In this document: piece by piece, positions 1 through 12,494 of the stretch | How the letters are laid out: each line of letters opens with the position of its first letter | How positions within the stretch are numbered: position 1 is the stretch's first letter | Assembly (NCBI RefSeq): GCF_026151205.1 | Contig: NC_087076.1 | Location: 1,931,692-1,995,691, forward strand | Length of the DNA: 64,000 nt | Source: Bolinopsis microptera | Taxonomy: Eukaryota > Ctenophora > Tentaculata > Lobata > Bolinopsidae | Direction: 5' to 3' | Program-made: the position numbers and the translations under genes | Notes under the pieces: model-generated | Databases searched by the model: none | The model's input: only the letters and a program-made list of their open reading frames with translations | Told to the model about the DNA's origin: nothing

Positions 1-163
1 CCAACGATTATATTTTACAATTGTCACAAGTGAAACATTATGTTTCTAGGTATTCCTAATTCCAGAATGTTACAGTGAATTATATATTTTACAAGAAAAA
101 ATACTTTGACTTGGTTTATAATTTAATAATAATATAATTAATAAAATGCTCAGTTATTTGTAG

Positions 164-3100
164 ACGAAGTGGCTCTCCTAAAGAATCTGAAGCACGTGAA
201 TGTTCTCTCTTTCAAAGGAATCGTCTCTAACCCACCTTCCTTCTCTCTTCTCACCGGCGAGTAATATTATTTATATTCATCAACTTTATTCAATTTTACA
301 TAACTTTTAATTTTTAAAGTTGCATTTTTTGCCGACAAGAGATTAAATGTGAATCGTATACTGACTAATAAATTCGTAGCGCCTTAATATTTGCCCCTCC
401 CTGAATTCAATACATGTCACATAATTATCTTGATCGTGATAATGTTATGAAAAACTTTTAAAATTATAAAAATACTGGATGAAGTGATCCTTGTCAGAGT
501 AGAGTTATAACACTATTATAATACTATTATAACACTATTATAACACTATTATAACACGAATATAATACTATTATAACACTATTATAATACTGTATGCCTC
601 ACCTTACGTAAACCCAGATGTATGATAGTATGCTTACATTTGTAGCCATATTTTAATCATCCTCGTGCGAAATGTATTCGACAATAATCTGGTGACCTGT
701 GAAAGGTCTTACTTTTATTAACATAACTTACTTCTAGAACATGTGGAAGGAGGAACGTTGAGGAATCTGATAAAGAGGAGAAATGTGGACATACCCTGGT
801 CTCAACGACTTAAAATTGCACTGGATGTTAGTCAAGGAATGTCCTATCTTCACTCAAAAGAGGTAGGTAGGGTAGGTACTAGGTATCTTGGTAAAGTTAC
901 ACAACACATTTCCAGCAGTGGTTGTATAATTATCAGTCTAATCAATATACTGGTCTTATTTGTTCATTGTTTCTAATTGACTCTACTAAACCTGAACTTC
1001 AAAATATTTCGAACGGAGAGAGGGGGTTAATAAAGTTGAATAAATACTGGCCTAGAAAATGAAAGGTTTTAAAATCGTTTTAGAGGTAACTTGTTTTGTG
1101 CTCTTAACTGCTGAATTGATTTGGAAATAGCTGGAATATTTAGAATTTGTAAAATTCTTGAGACATCTCAGACGAAAAAGTAGATGATACTTATAACGTA
1201 TGTTCAGTTAACATAAGGGGGACTAGGTATATCTAGTTTTACAAGAACCCATGAAAACCTACTATTGCTACTCGGTTTCCGAAAAAATTTAAAGAATTGT
1301 TACTAAGTTTTACTTTCGAAGCCTCTCAAAATCACCTTTTAACTTATGATACCTTGCAAAGTATATATATATAGCTATAATTAATAATACCTTAAATGCC
1401 TCAGCATATATATTAATATAATGTGTCAAAAAGTACATATCTGGATAAACATACACGTAATCTGTATTAGTTAGTGTCGACAATGCACTCGGAATTGATT
1501 GACAATCCTTATTTATCGAAAGTTCAAATCGTATTTTATTTGAACTAGAATATTTGAAATTGTTCACTAGTACTGATGTAGGTATTTACCCTCAGGTAGC
1601 CTATACATGCTATATATAAGCTGTGATTTTTACTTTCCTCCTGATTTTACAGATGTCTTGAAGCTGGCTTCAATCCAACCACTGCGCGCTGCAAATAACA
1701 TTTTATTCAATTATCACTGTGATTTCACGAAAAACACTGCTAATACTTAATAAGAATTATGTAATATTTCATGAAATCTTATCTAGATTTTTGATCTAAT
1801 CATTGACTTAACAGAAATGTACAAACAATTTACATGATTACAAATAACTGCTTTGCAATTACTAGTGTATGTTGCTGGTTAACAATATAATTAACCGTAT
1901 TCTCACGGGAAATTGACGTGGGAAGATCACTTAATTACTTGATAAAATAAAATTCCTGGAGTCAGAATACCTAAAATAAACATCGTTTTTCTAGTGTTTT
2001 CAGTATTTTATACTGTTTCAGTCTTGTTAGAATGAAATGAAAGCTATTTGGCATGTTTTCTTGGGCTTATTTTACGATTCTTCAAAGGAGTTAAAAAAAG
2101 GATTAATGCGGCCGTTAGCCGTGTAGTTATTTAACTGTGGCCCCACATTAATACAGGATGTCTACAATTAAAACACAGTGTCTATAACACTGTATTAATT
2201 GTATAAGCTATATTTCCTATTTGGCACAGCCCGGAGGTCTCAACATTCTTTACATATTGATATATCACAGCGGATTGGGCGACATCTGTCCGACAGCGAC
2301 ATCTGTCCGAATCAGAAAATAGGTTATTTGGACAATAGTTTATGTCGGATCCTACCGTACGATTTTCTTAAAACTTTCCATAAAGTATGGTGGTTATAGG
2401 ACGAATAATATGTGTAAGTTTGAGCGAGTTTCTATGAGCCAAGTTTAAGATATTACCTTAAACACAAAAAATATATCCAATTCGGTGGTTTTCAGTGGTT
2501 CCAAAGCATATATCTGGAGATCCAACGATACGATTTTCTTGAAACTTTCTAGATAGTAAGATAGCTTTAAGACAAATAATTCGTGCAAGTTTGGATAAAT
2601 TTCTATGTGCCAAACTTGAGATATCACTTCAAACACACGAAAATAGTGCTGTCGGACAGATGTCGCTGTCGGACAGATGTCGTGTTACCATCACAGCGAG
2701 TTCACCAGGTGAACAATCCAGATATTCACGTTAAAAATTATTAATGGGAGCTGGTAATTGTGGTGCCGTGAAATTTCACTGGTTACAGACGGAATTTAAG
2801 GGTGTTCCTTATCTTTAGACGGGACTGTAATTCTAGACTGCTAATGAGAAACCACGTCTCAAAGACTGCAGATTGTATCTGTGTTAAACGCAATGTTATG
2901 GTGCAGTATTTTTGAGATCTCTTCAGTTTTTATAATGAAAAAACGGACTACCTGATAACCGAGCCATTATTAGACTCTCTTGCAACCTCGGTAATGTACG
3001 CTGTAAAATTATGGCTGAGTGTGCTCTACTGAAACTCTTTAATGACTCTCATAATACGTTAAATAAAGCTGACTCAATATATTATACATATATACATTTA

Positions 3101-4587
3101 ATATATACATTTCAGATAATACATAGAGATCTGACCAGTAAGAACTGTTTATTGCGAAAAGATGGAACTGTCGTAGTGGCAGATTTCGGACTTGCTCAAT
3201 ATCAACAAACGTCGCTCACAAATTACACTTATCTTAGCCCTCCCATTGCTCCCGGTAAGAGAACATGTTGTAATTTGTAATTTGTAATTGGTAATATGTA
3301 ATTTGTCATTATGATTATTGTACGACTGAAACTTTAGACTTTTCTGCTCTAATTTTCAGAGAATAATAAGCTAATGTTTCGCTTGTATACTATCATGTTT
3401 GAGCTGTAAACAAAGTGAATATTATAATTTGTGTTTGTAAACATATTATGTTGAGCGCGTATTGCGTAATGTCTAAACCCTTTGCAAATTACGTTCCGTG
3501 AAAAAAACAGGTAGGTAGATACATAAAGGCTAATATTTTGATGCAAGGTATGACAAATCGTTTTTCTTTTGGGAAAATCATTTAAATTTGATTTGTTACT
3601 AAGTGACAGCAAATCCAAAAGAGATCATGTTTTCTTGGCAAACATAGAATTTAATTCGGTCGCCCGCGACCCGTATTATTACATTAAAACTGCAATTTGA
3701 TAATCAGAAGGAACTTTCTAGAAGTTTCTAGCGGTACAGCTTGCATATATCTACATCCACTTTTGAGTAGCAGGAAGCTTCCGGAAAATTATCGTTTATG
3801 AAGTATTACCTATCAAGTTGTGTAATACTGTACTTCACAAACAATCATTTACATCTTAGTTTAAAACTGAAACTTTATTAATAACATTCATAATATTCTG
3901 GACATACCACTCACCAAAGACCGTCCTTTTTTGGAACGATAAATGTTTCTTACACTCAAAAATCTCTTTTTCTTCAGGTAAACGTAGGAGTAATTCAGTG
4001 GGTGCTATTTACTGGCGAGCTCCTGAAATGATACTAGACAAACCATACAACTTGAAGGTACCTCCTGGCTTCTTAATAACAAGTCTGATGTTTATTCACG
4101 AGTTTCATTAATATGAAGCAGTTCCAATCACTAGCTCTTAGCTCTATTATCTAGCGATTTAGACGTTCGTTTGACGGTTGGTCTGTGACCAGCTATTTAC
4201 TTGCGTTAGCGGAAACTACAAATAACTTAACCGTCGATTAAAAACCATAAACTGACACCAAAACGCCAGGTTGACGTATTCTCGTACGGGATAGTGATGT
4301 GTGAGCTGATAGCCCGGATAAAAGCGGATCCTGACTATTTACCTCGCAAGATAATCGACTGGGGAGTTGACGAGACCGCTTACAGAGATCTGGTTCCTTT
4401 TGACTGTCCGGAACCTTTCTTGTCGGTTGTCCTGCAGTGCTGCTGTCCTGCTCCCGAACTTAGACCTCCTTTTTCTAAAGTCTGCGAATTTTTGGTGAAA
4501 TTCAAGGACAGTGAATCTCCTCAAGAATACAATGAAATACTTTTCTCGATCACTCGAACACTTCATAGTATATCGGAGGATGACTAA
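164..4587 (+). CDS. TESK-like: TESK/LIMK-family dual-specificity kinase, last five exons (5' end outside window)
   Basis: Modelled exons are 164-256, 738-862, 3116-3254, 3978-4057 and 4270-4587 (stop TAA 4585-4587); phases agree throughout. Exon 1 gives the alphaC region (EVALLKNLKHVNVLSF) and reaches the hinge. Exon 2 completes LTEHVEGGTL and runs to the helix before the catalytic loop. Exon 3 holds HRDLTSKN and DFGLA, exon 4 YWRAPEM, and exon 5 DVFSYGIVMCELIARIKADP and the C-lobe. HRDLTSKN and the CELIAR-ADPDYLPR stretch are typical of testis-specific-kinase (TESK) proteins, which phosphorylate cofilin and regulate actin. The beta3 lysine and glycine loop must lie upstream of base 1. The protein stops about 25 residues after the kinase fold (ends SISEDD), without the long TESK tail. 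Intron 1 fits only with a GC donor at 257-258; the GT donor at 261 breaks the frame. No frame-breaking lesion is seen. Confidence 0.85.
505..592. repeat. AT-rich short tandem repeat in kinase intron 1
   Basis: About eight imperfect copies of a 10-11 base unit of the type ACTATTATAA(C/T). It lies inside the first intron of the kinase gene and has no coding content. Confidence 0.8.
2264..2698. mobile_element. MITE with 31-bp perfect inner TIR and 9-bp target duplication
   Basis: The element spans 2273-2689, in kinase intron 2. A 31-bp perfect inverted repeat occupies 2280-2310 and 2652-2682; each arm itself contains CGACATCTGTCCGA twice. The outermost 7 bases of each end match only loosely. 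The 9-mer ATCACAGCG flanks both sides (2264-2272 and 2690-2698), as expected of a target-site duplication. The interior holds two diverged direct copies of about 115 bp (2354-2467 and 2526-2640). There is no ORF of note, so it is non-autonomous. A 9-bp duplication suggests a Mutator-type donor transposase, which is inference. Confidence 0.75.
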
Positions 4588-5429
4588 GCAGAATTGTCTG
4601 TTTATTTTATATTTCTTGAAACCCATGTTTGTAAAATTGAATATTGAGGAAACGTTTTAAAATACATAAGAGAAATTATCCAACCAGGCTGAGATTATAA
4701 AATACAGAATTTCATAGGAGATGAACGATTGAAAATAATGTTTCTTATATCAGACTAGATAATACTAATAATAAACTTGTTAGTAACGGAAGAATAAATT
4801 TTAACATGTTCCGCTTATGTTTTTATTTGAGATTTATTAGACATTTTTAAGACATAATCATAAGATTGAAAAGTTTAGTCACGTCAATAATGTTAGACAC
4901 ATAGATTACATCGGCCTCGTTTATAAATTTTCGCCTAAGGTACATTGAGAATTGATGAGCAGTTGTGATTCAATTTTATGATGGTCACTTAAATGTCAAA
5001 GAAATGTCAGCTACCGTCTCGTATGATGTGGAAAAATTATAATCCCTCTCGAGAAATGTCTCATCTGAGTGAACTTTACAAACGTATCCGAAAGTTTCAA
5101 GTATCCTCGTTATGAGAATGACTATATTGAGCATAACTTTATTTGGCCAGCCCTGCTATAACCTCATCCAGCTACCAGAAGTGAAGTCTGGTGAGAACCG
5201 ACGTCAGTTATGTACGTAGAATTTGTACACTTTGTGAAAGTTATGCGGAGTGGAGAGTCTGTCACCATGATAAGTGCGCAGTGACAACTATGTTGCGAAT
5301 TTCGAACCTTCGCAGACGCGTGTGTAAAATATGTGTTATGACCAAGACTCAAGAGTGTATCGCATGAGGAAAATTCCTGTGTTGAATTTGAATGAACACA
5401 CTCGAAATTATTGCAATACTTACTTTTGA
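4588..5429. other. Intergenic, no gene seen
   Basis: AT-rich sequence downstream of the kinase stop. An AATAAA near 4790 could be the kinase polyadenylation signal. No other feature was recognised. Confidence 0.5.
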
Positions 5430-8400
5430 GTACTTTGAGTAGGTTTGGCTGGGATCGCTTCAGGACAACAGTATCAAGTACGTCCTCCTATCACTCCACA
5501 GGGGTCTTTTTGTAAGTACCATTCCAAGAGTGAGTTGTTGTTAGTAGCGGTGTATCCTTTAGTCGGAGGTGTGTCGGGGAATTCTTTAAGGAATTTAGCC
5601 AGTGACGATTTTAACAGGTCCAAAGTAGAGATGGAATTAATTTCTTTGGGGAGAAGATTCCACAGCTGTGCCGCTTTCACTCCAAACGAGTTTTCATAGT
5701 GAGTTGCCACAGAACGCTGTGATTTGTTGTTCAGTGCTGGTACAGTAGCTTTTATTCCATGTCGGGGGTTGTTTTTGAACAGCATGCCAATATCATTTGG
5801 GGCCAGGCCATTGAGAATTTTCCATGTGTGGATCAAGATGTACCTTTCTCGACGTCTCTGCAATGATATGATATTGAGTTTCGTGAGACGTTCCCAGTAG
5901 TCTAAACCACTGCATCCGTTAATGCGTCGGGTAAATTGTCGTTGAACGTTTTCTATAGCCTCTATGTCCATGGTCTTGGCTGGATTCCAGACAGGGCAGC
6001 AATATTCTAGCTTACTCCGCACCATGGTTTTGAAGAGGGTAAGCATGAGAAATTGTGATCTATCTTTGAAGACGCTAAGAACCCAGGATGACATAGTGCT
6101 TGCTGATTGGATCATTTTCTGGATGTGGGGAGTCCAAGAGCAGTCGTTTGATAAAATCACCCCCAAGTCCCTGACAGTTTCTGCTGGCTCAATTATTTGA
6201 CCTGTTGTAAGAGTGTAACTGAGCAGATCATTTGTAAATGGCAGATTTCGTAGCAGAAGAGAATTATTGAGCGTATAGTTGAGGATCTCAAATTTGGCTT
6301 CATTGAGCTGCATATTGTTTCTTCGAGCCCAGGCAATGACATTGAAGAGGTCTTCTTGTAGCGATGCTTTGGTGGCCAAGTCCAATATTTTACCGATGAG
6401 TTTAGTGTCATCAGCAAATATCTTTCCAAGAGAGGTAAGCAGTGCGTCCAATTGGTCATCGATGTAGAGAATGAACAGAATCGGTCCCAACACTGTACCT
6501 TGTGGCACTCCACTTATCACCAGCTGGAAGGATGACTTAGTTCCTTCAACGACCACTGTCTGGAGACGGTTTGTTAGGAATTCGCTTAACCACTGGAGCA
6601 TGTTTCCATGAATTCCGTAACGTTTTGCTTTTGCAAGTAGTATGTTGTGATCCACCTTATCGAACGCCTTGGCGTAATCGAGGTATATGACATCTACTTC
6701 TTCGCCACTGTTCAGGCTTTTCAATATGGTATCTACATGGTCTAAGAGTTGAGTTAGGCAGCTCCTCTTTTTGCGAAATCCATGTTGATGCGGTGAAAGA
6801 AAGTTATTCGCTTCCATATGTTCGACAAGGTTGTTTCGTATCACTCTTTCGAAGATCTTGATGATATGCGATGTTATAGAAACAGGGCGGTAGTTGGCAG
6901 CCTCTGTGCGGTCACCCTTCTTGTAGACAGGGGTAATAAACTGCGTTTTCATGCTAGGAGGGATTACTCCAGTTTCAAAAGAATCTTGCCAGAGTAGAAA
7001 TATGGGCTCGGACAATGTCTCTCTACATTTGGTCAGGATCCTAGCAGGGATATCACCATCAGGGGTCGATGAATACGGGTCCAGTTCCTTGATGGCTTCT
7101 GAGATATCGTTCACTGAGAATTGCATTTGATCGAGTTCCTTAACTGGCACAGGGTTCAATCCAGCAAGGCTTTCCTCGATGTGGGCTTCATTTGGGTCAC
7201 TAAATACTTTCACATATTGGGCCTGGAGGAGCTCGGCCTTTTCCTTGGGGTCAGTGTGCAGTCGACCTTCTCTATCTCTGATGGGGGAGACAGAAGATTT
7301 GACTTTCGCAAACTTCTTTGCGTAGCTGTAGAAGTAACGTGGATTTGTCTTTATGGTAGTGACAGCTTTAGCCTCGCGTTCGTTGAGCTCGTTGATGATC
7401 AGCTCACTTATTTCAAATGCCAAGAGGTCCACTTCATTTCTAAGCTTTGCAAGGACGGGGGACGTAGGGTTTCTTTGAGTAATGGCATTCATGCGGGCGT
7501 TGATCTTCCTCTTTTTCCTTTTAAGCGTATACTTTTTACGACAATGCTGGTTTCTGTGCACTGGGGAAGCACCTGGCTTATTATTGTATGGGGAATTGAG
7601 GAGAGTGACCTGGAGCACAGTTAAACGGATGAGTTCCAAGAAATTACTCCCATTCTCATCGTCTTCACAGAGTCTTTTAAGTTCCTTCCAATCTATTGTT
7701 GCTAGAAGTTCATTCATAGCTTCAAAGTCAGCGTTGTGATAATTTACTGCTCGAAAAGAGTCTTTATCTACAACTTCAGTTGAGGTTTGCTTGGGGCTGA
7801 GAGGGTTGTGACCTAGTAAAAGCTCAACAAGTCTATGATCAGACAGCTGGGTCTCACACACGTTCGTCTCGATTACGTCTTGGGGCTTGTTGGTGAGTAT
7901 CAAATCAATAATGTTGCTATCTCTAGTAGGTTCATGAATCATTTGACTGAGAAAGTTCTTGTTCATGAAGTCGAGTAGGCCTGAGCAGGCTCTTTGATCC
8001 GATTGGGTTTGACCGGCGAGGACATTTGAATACTCCCAGTCTATATGGGGGAGATTAAAGTCTCCCATTATGTAGAGGTCCGGTGTTCTGTTATCGGAGG
8101 TGAGGGCGTCTAGTTTCTTTTGAACTAGGTCCAGAATTCCTTTGAAAGATTCTGTTGGAGCGTCCGGTGGGCGGTAAATAACTACAGCTAATGTATTCAT
8201 TGAGTCTATGAAACAGTAAAGCATGCTGCAGTGTTTGTCACTATAACTAAAACAGTCTGAAAATAATAGTGACTCCTCAATGTAGAGCACACATCCACCA
8301 CCCTTTCGAAAAGGGCGATCAGTCCTTACAGAGTTGTATCCCTCTATCTTGATCTGTGCATCACTAATATATGGTTTTAGCCACGACTCCGTGATAGCAA

Positions 8401-8479
8401 GAAATGGGGTGGTGGGGGATTCTTTGTCGTGGAGCATATGATCTCTGATGACGGGTATTTTCCACTTGACAGTAATCAA
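5430..8479 (-). mobile_element. CR1/jockey-type LINE, nearly full-length ORF2, slightly 5' truncated
   Basis: A single open frame (8479 to 5474, about 1000 codons) encodes an apurinic endonuclease domain followed by reverse transcriptase. Endonuclease signatures are ITESWL, YRPPDAPTE, IMGDFN and the SDHRLVE end motif. RT signatures are YRPVSITSHIIKIFERV, IYLDYAKAFDKVDH, SGVPQGTVLGPILF and the catalytic FADDTK. A C-terminal region with W-x-x-L-P follows (AAQLWNLLPKEIN). The frame opens just inside the endonuclease start (KIPVIRDHML), so only about 30 N-terminal residues and any 5' UTR or ORF1 are missing. The 3' UTR is short and ends in ACTCAAAGTACTCAAAAG-like repeats near 5430, as in CR1-group elements. 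With no stops over 1000 codons, it is a young insertion. Confidence 0.88.
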
Positions 8480-9974
8480 TCAGTAAGCAATCAGTAAATA
8501 CTAGCTACATACAGGTGACCAGAAAATTGTTCTTTCGCAAAATTCTTAGATTAGAGCTCGCTAGTTAATAATGACTAAAATATAAAATTGCTGTTTTGGA
8601 TTATTTACAACAGTGTAGCCTGAACTACTCTGTGCCCCTTTTATCAGCTTATTGGTTTCCATTTATTTCACTATTTTGTAAATTAAACTTAGAATTTTCC
8701 AGTTAAGGAAAGTGAATTTTTAAGATATTGTGTCTTACTTGTTACAAAATTAGCTGTGATAATCCAACATCAATATGTGAATTAAAAGAACCGTGCTTCA
8801 AGGCACTCGCAACCTTACCTTGTGCTGGTTCTCACTAAATAATGAGGTATTAATAAACGGATTAATAATTTTGTAAATTTGAGTGCTTCATTCCTAATAC
8901 ACGATGAAATGGTGACAGATTAGTTAATCTTGTCAATCTGGAATACAATATCTTGGAATACAATATCTTGGAATACAATCTAGATATCACCTGTTAAGAT
9001 AATCTTAAAATCTACACCAAGTCTTCATGCTGTACCCAATATATTTATTAATGATTAGCTACCAAAGTATACATTACCATGATACTAATAGTCTTTTGAC
9101 TGTTGTTCCGGAAACGCCGTATGTGGTCAGTTTCATCCATAAGTTTCATCAATAAATTCCAAAATTTGATTTCAAACTTCTGTGTTTGTAGGAACCAGAT
9201 TTCGAATCAGTTTTCATTAACTAGGGATCCGTTGATACGGTATATGAATACAAACCTGGAGTTCAAACTAATTACGACGAATGGTGTGTACCGACTTACT
9301 GGAACGCGCATTACTTTTAAAAATAAACAAAAGTTTATATCGATAATGCGTTATCACGCGCACGTTCATCAATATAGTGAATAGTAGATAAATTATGCTC
9401 AGTTCTTCTTAAATTACTCTTCGATTTCCACATAGGATTTTTACTTCTTAAACATGTATTCCTACAGAATAAGCAGGAGTTGAATAGATTATACATTGTT
9501 GTTTAGACAGAACATGTGGTCTGGATTATCGCTAAACTGAATGGTTGTAAACAGTCTACACAGTCATACTCCTCATTTCTAGGATAAAGATCCCGGTACC
9601 ATCAATGTTACCTCCACTTAAATTCTTAGATAGATATTACAAACAACCCGTATTAGCACTCAACCCATGAGTTGGAAATTTCCTGATACAAAATTGGGGA
9701 CGGGTATTATAAACAAACAAAAAAACCAACAGTTTTAGAGATGTGAACGCCTCGATTTGAGGATATTAATTTTATTAGGCGCTTATGTTGCTCGGTAAAC
9801 CCCAATTTCCTGTCAAATATCGAAGTTGCTGTAATTCCCTCAACAATATCTATATCACAGATTAACTGTCAATATACGATTATGGGTGCCTTTCCATTGA
9901 CCAATGAGAGCTAACTCAAGCGACTACAGCGAAGTTATTTCTGGTACAAATTTGTCGCCACAATCATGAATCAT
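8480..9974. other. Intergenic between two LINE copies, no gene seen
   Basis: AT-rich non-coding sequence. A 14-base unit (GGAATACAATATCTT) is repeated about three times at 8938-8978. No coding region with recognisable homology was seen. Confidence 0.5.
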
Positions 9975-11232
9975 CCTCAATTTGACAACCCTGGCAGATT
10001 GGAAAATACTTTGTGATTTTATTGAAGCTCTCAATGTAAAGTGCTTATTGTTTCAGGAAAACCATCTTTATCTCCTCCATTCGCATATAATCTTGATGGC
10101 TCTCCTCTTGTGTATGTAGAGTTAGAAAAAGATCTTGGAGTCGATGTTACTCCTAAGCTAAGTTGGAATAGTCAGTGCGACAGAATTTATACTAAGGCCT
10201 GCCAACAACTTGGTATGGTCAGAAGAGATGGCCATATTGTCATTGATCAGAAACGTCGCCGGGCGCTTTACCTCTCCCTGGTTCGTAGCCAATTCGAAAA
10301 TTGTTCCATAATCTGGCGCCCTTGTAATAAATCACTTAGTGATAAATTAGAAAGTCTCCAAAAGAGAGCTATTAAATGGATTCTGTCTGAAGAGGGCCGC
10401 AGTTATCCACCTGAGCAATATGTCAAAAAGTGCAAGCTTGTCGACATTCTCCCTTTGTCTCAAAAGTTTGACTTGAATGATCTTATTTTTTTCCACAAAG
10501 TTCTTAACAATTTAATTCCTGTATCGCTGCCTCACTATCTCTCTTTATATCAGGGCACTTCTCGACTAAGACGTTGCCACCTCGACAGTCTGTCTATTGT
10601 GTCATCAATTTTACCTAAGTTAAGTCAGAATTCACACACCACATGTACCTCAAATAGCCCACTGGCAAAATCATTTTTCTACAGAACCCATATACTGTGG
10701 AATGGACTCCCTTTACAGGTAAGACAGATTGTGTCTACTAGTCTTTTCAAAGCTGAGGTCACTAAGCATCTATGGAAATGTTTATTGGATAGTGAAACAA
10801 CAGTCTAGCCTAGTCTCTTTGCTCCCCATATTATTATTATTTTTGTTTTATTAATTTTTTTAATCTACCTTCCTATACTTTCAACTTCATATCACACTTC
10901 ACCCGCACACCTTCTCACACATTAATGACCATTTCAGACCTGTATCTAATGTATCTGGAATTTGACGTATTGAAATACCAATTTTGACTCTATATCCACA
11001 GTTATTCACCATGGATTTGTTTGTTCTTAAATAGTTTTTCATAAATTTTTGGATTTAGATTAATTCGATGTAATGGGTCCAAGTTACTGCGGACATAGTT
11101 CACTATGTGTTTACCGTGTTTGGGTGCCCATCATATTTTACAGATGGGGGCGATATTTTGAACGATTCTATTTTATATTCATCTATTGCTGTACTCTGTA
11201 AAATTTGAAAAGTATTTAATAAAAAAATAAAG
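9975..11232 (+). pseudogene. LINE 3' fragment: RT C-terminus plus 3' UTR
   Basis: The open stretch 10041-10808 encodes the post-catalytic part of a non-LTR reverse transcriptase: KDLGVDVTPKLSWNSQC, then the thumb-like LYLSLVRSQFENCSIIWRP, and ending near ILWNGLPLQVRQ. Upstream, 9975-10041 reads as related RT sequence (DWK-ALNVKC) in a shifted frame, so the fragment is 5' truncated and broken. A 3' UTR of about 420 bp ends in an A-rich tail with AATAAA near 11217-11231. It is a different family from the copy at 5.4-8.5 kb. Confidence 0.8.
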
Positions 11233-11929
11233 GCAGGAATACGGAGCAGGTATTAATCTGAAGTCAAACAGTAAATGCAGTGAGATTGGTACTTAGATCA
11301 ACAATCTCCACAGTTCTTTACTTCAGGAGAGAGTTATACCATATTGGTACAGGCTCCCTCCAGATATCAGTTCTATTGGTATTATTTCAATAATAAAAAT
11401 AAACATAATGAATATATTAGGTTTAATCCTCATGTTGATTAAAAATGTGTATTAACTTATATACATTATCATTAACTGATATATCAGTTAATAATAATGT
11501 ATATAAGTAGTGGAAAGCATAATTAATTCCATTTTCTTTGTATCTAGCATTTTAATTTCATTTATAAATTTTTGTAGAAGCAGTCTTGATGACTCGTGTG
11601 TGTGATGATGTTTGTGTCATTATTATTTGATTTGATCAGAGCTGAAAGCTGGAGAATATTGTGATTGTCACGTGACTTGCAATTATCTTTAATAACCATT
11701 ACCCGGGGTGGCACTGAACTTAAATCAATCGTTAAAATTGCAAGAAATTTACCATTCCGAGTATTTCCTAATATGGCTTTCGTACATCACGTGATTGTTG
11801 TTGTTGAAATATCTGGAATCCAGCTAGAAACTACTTACTTTGGATACTTTGGAGAGATTCGTAGATTCCTCTACTGGGTCATCGAACAGTTCGACCGCCC
11901 TTTCAGTTGCAGCATCGCTGCTGCCTTAT
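11233..11929. other. Intergenic, no gene; contains a long palindrome
   Basis: No coding sequence was recognised. The only structured feature is the palindrome annotated at 11456-11507. Confidence 0.5.
11456..11507. repeat. 52-bp near-perfect palindrome
   Basis: Arms of 24 bases (CTTATATACATTAT-ATTAACTGA) face each other across a 4-base centre with one mismatch. It could extrude as a cruciform or be the remnant of a short inverted-repeat element. Confidence 0.8.
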
Positions 11930-12185
11930 TCATACTCCAGTCCAGCAAAGAATTTCCATTAGGGCAGCTGTAACTATCGGTGAGCTGTAATTGCTCACCG
12001 ATGGGTTATCTGGAAACGGTTTAAGAAATGCTAATAGTTTTGCTTTGAACAGCAGTGGGTCTTCAATGAGGTGAAGATCTGATGGAATGGTGTTCCATAA
12101 ACGTGGCCCCATTACTGCAAATGAACCATCATACAATGACTGTTGCCGTTGAGTACTGCTCTTGCTGAGACTTGGAATGGTGGCG
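11930..12185 (-). pseudogene. LINE ORF2 C-terminal relic
   Basis: Minus-strand translation gives SLYDGSFAVMGPRLWN, IPSDLHLIEDPLLFKAKL and FLKPFPDN, the conserved C-terminal tail of CR1/jockey-type ORF2 proteins (compare AAQLWNLLPKEIN in the copy at 5.4 kb). Only about 85 codons survive; no RT core is present. Confidence 0.75.
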
Positions 12186-12329
12186 TAAGATTCATGTGGA
12201 TGATAACTAGCTGTTTAGTGAAAAATAAATAGCGCACTTTGATTAACACGTACACTGTTAACACGTACAGTTTACACGTACAGTTGGTTAACATGTACAG
12301 TTTATTTACATCCAAATTTCACTGAGGTT

Positions 12330-12447
12330 GGATACGGCCATACTCGGTTGAATACACCCCATTACATTCGATCTGGGAAGTTAAGCAACTGCAGGCCGGG
12401 TTAGTACTTGGATGGGTGACTGCCTGGGAATTCCCGGTACCGTATCC
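12330..12447 (+). rRNA. 5S ribosomal RNA gene or pseudogene, dispersed copy
   Basis: About 118 nt match the eukaryotic 5S layout. The ends pair (GGATACGG with CCGTATCC). Recognisable blocks are GGCCATACTCGG, GATCTGGGAAGTTAAGCAAC (box A region) and TTAGTACTTGGATGGGTGAC (box C). A TTTT run follows at once as a Pol III terminator. About 20 bases upstream (TCCAAATTTCA-TG-GGTT) and about 45 downstream are shared with the 5S copy in the histone cluster, so this is a duplicated 5S gene with its flanks rather than a chance match. Whether it is transcribed cannot be told. Confidence 0.8.
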
Positions 12448-12494
12448 TTTTGCTTTGCATACTATACTTCGAACAATTAATGATTCAATAGGCA

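Noticed and set aside
5964-7739. Plus-strand open frames within the LINE
   Set aside because: Antisense of the endonuclease/RT gene; no independent domain signatures.
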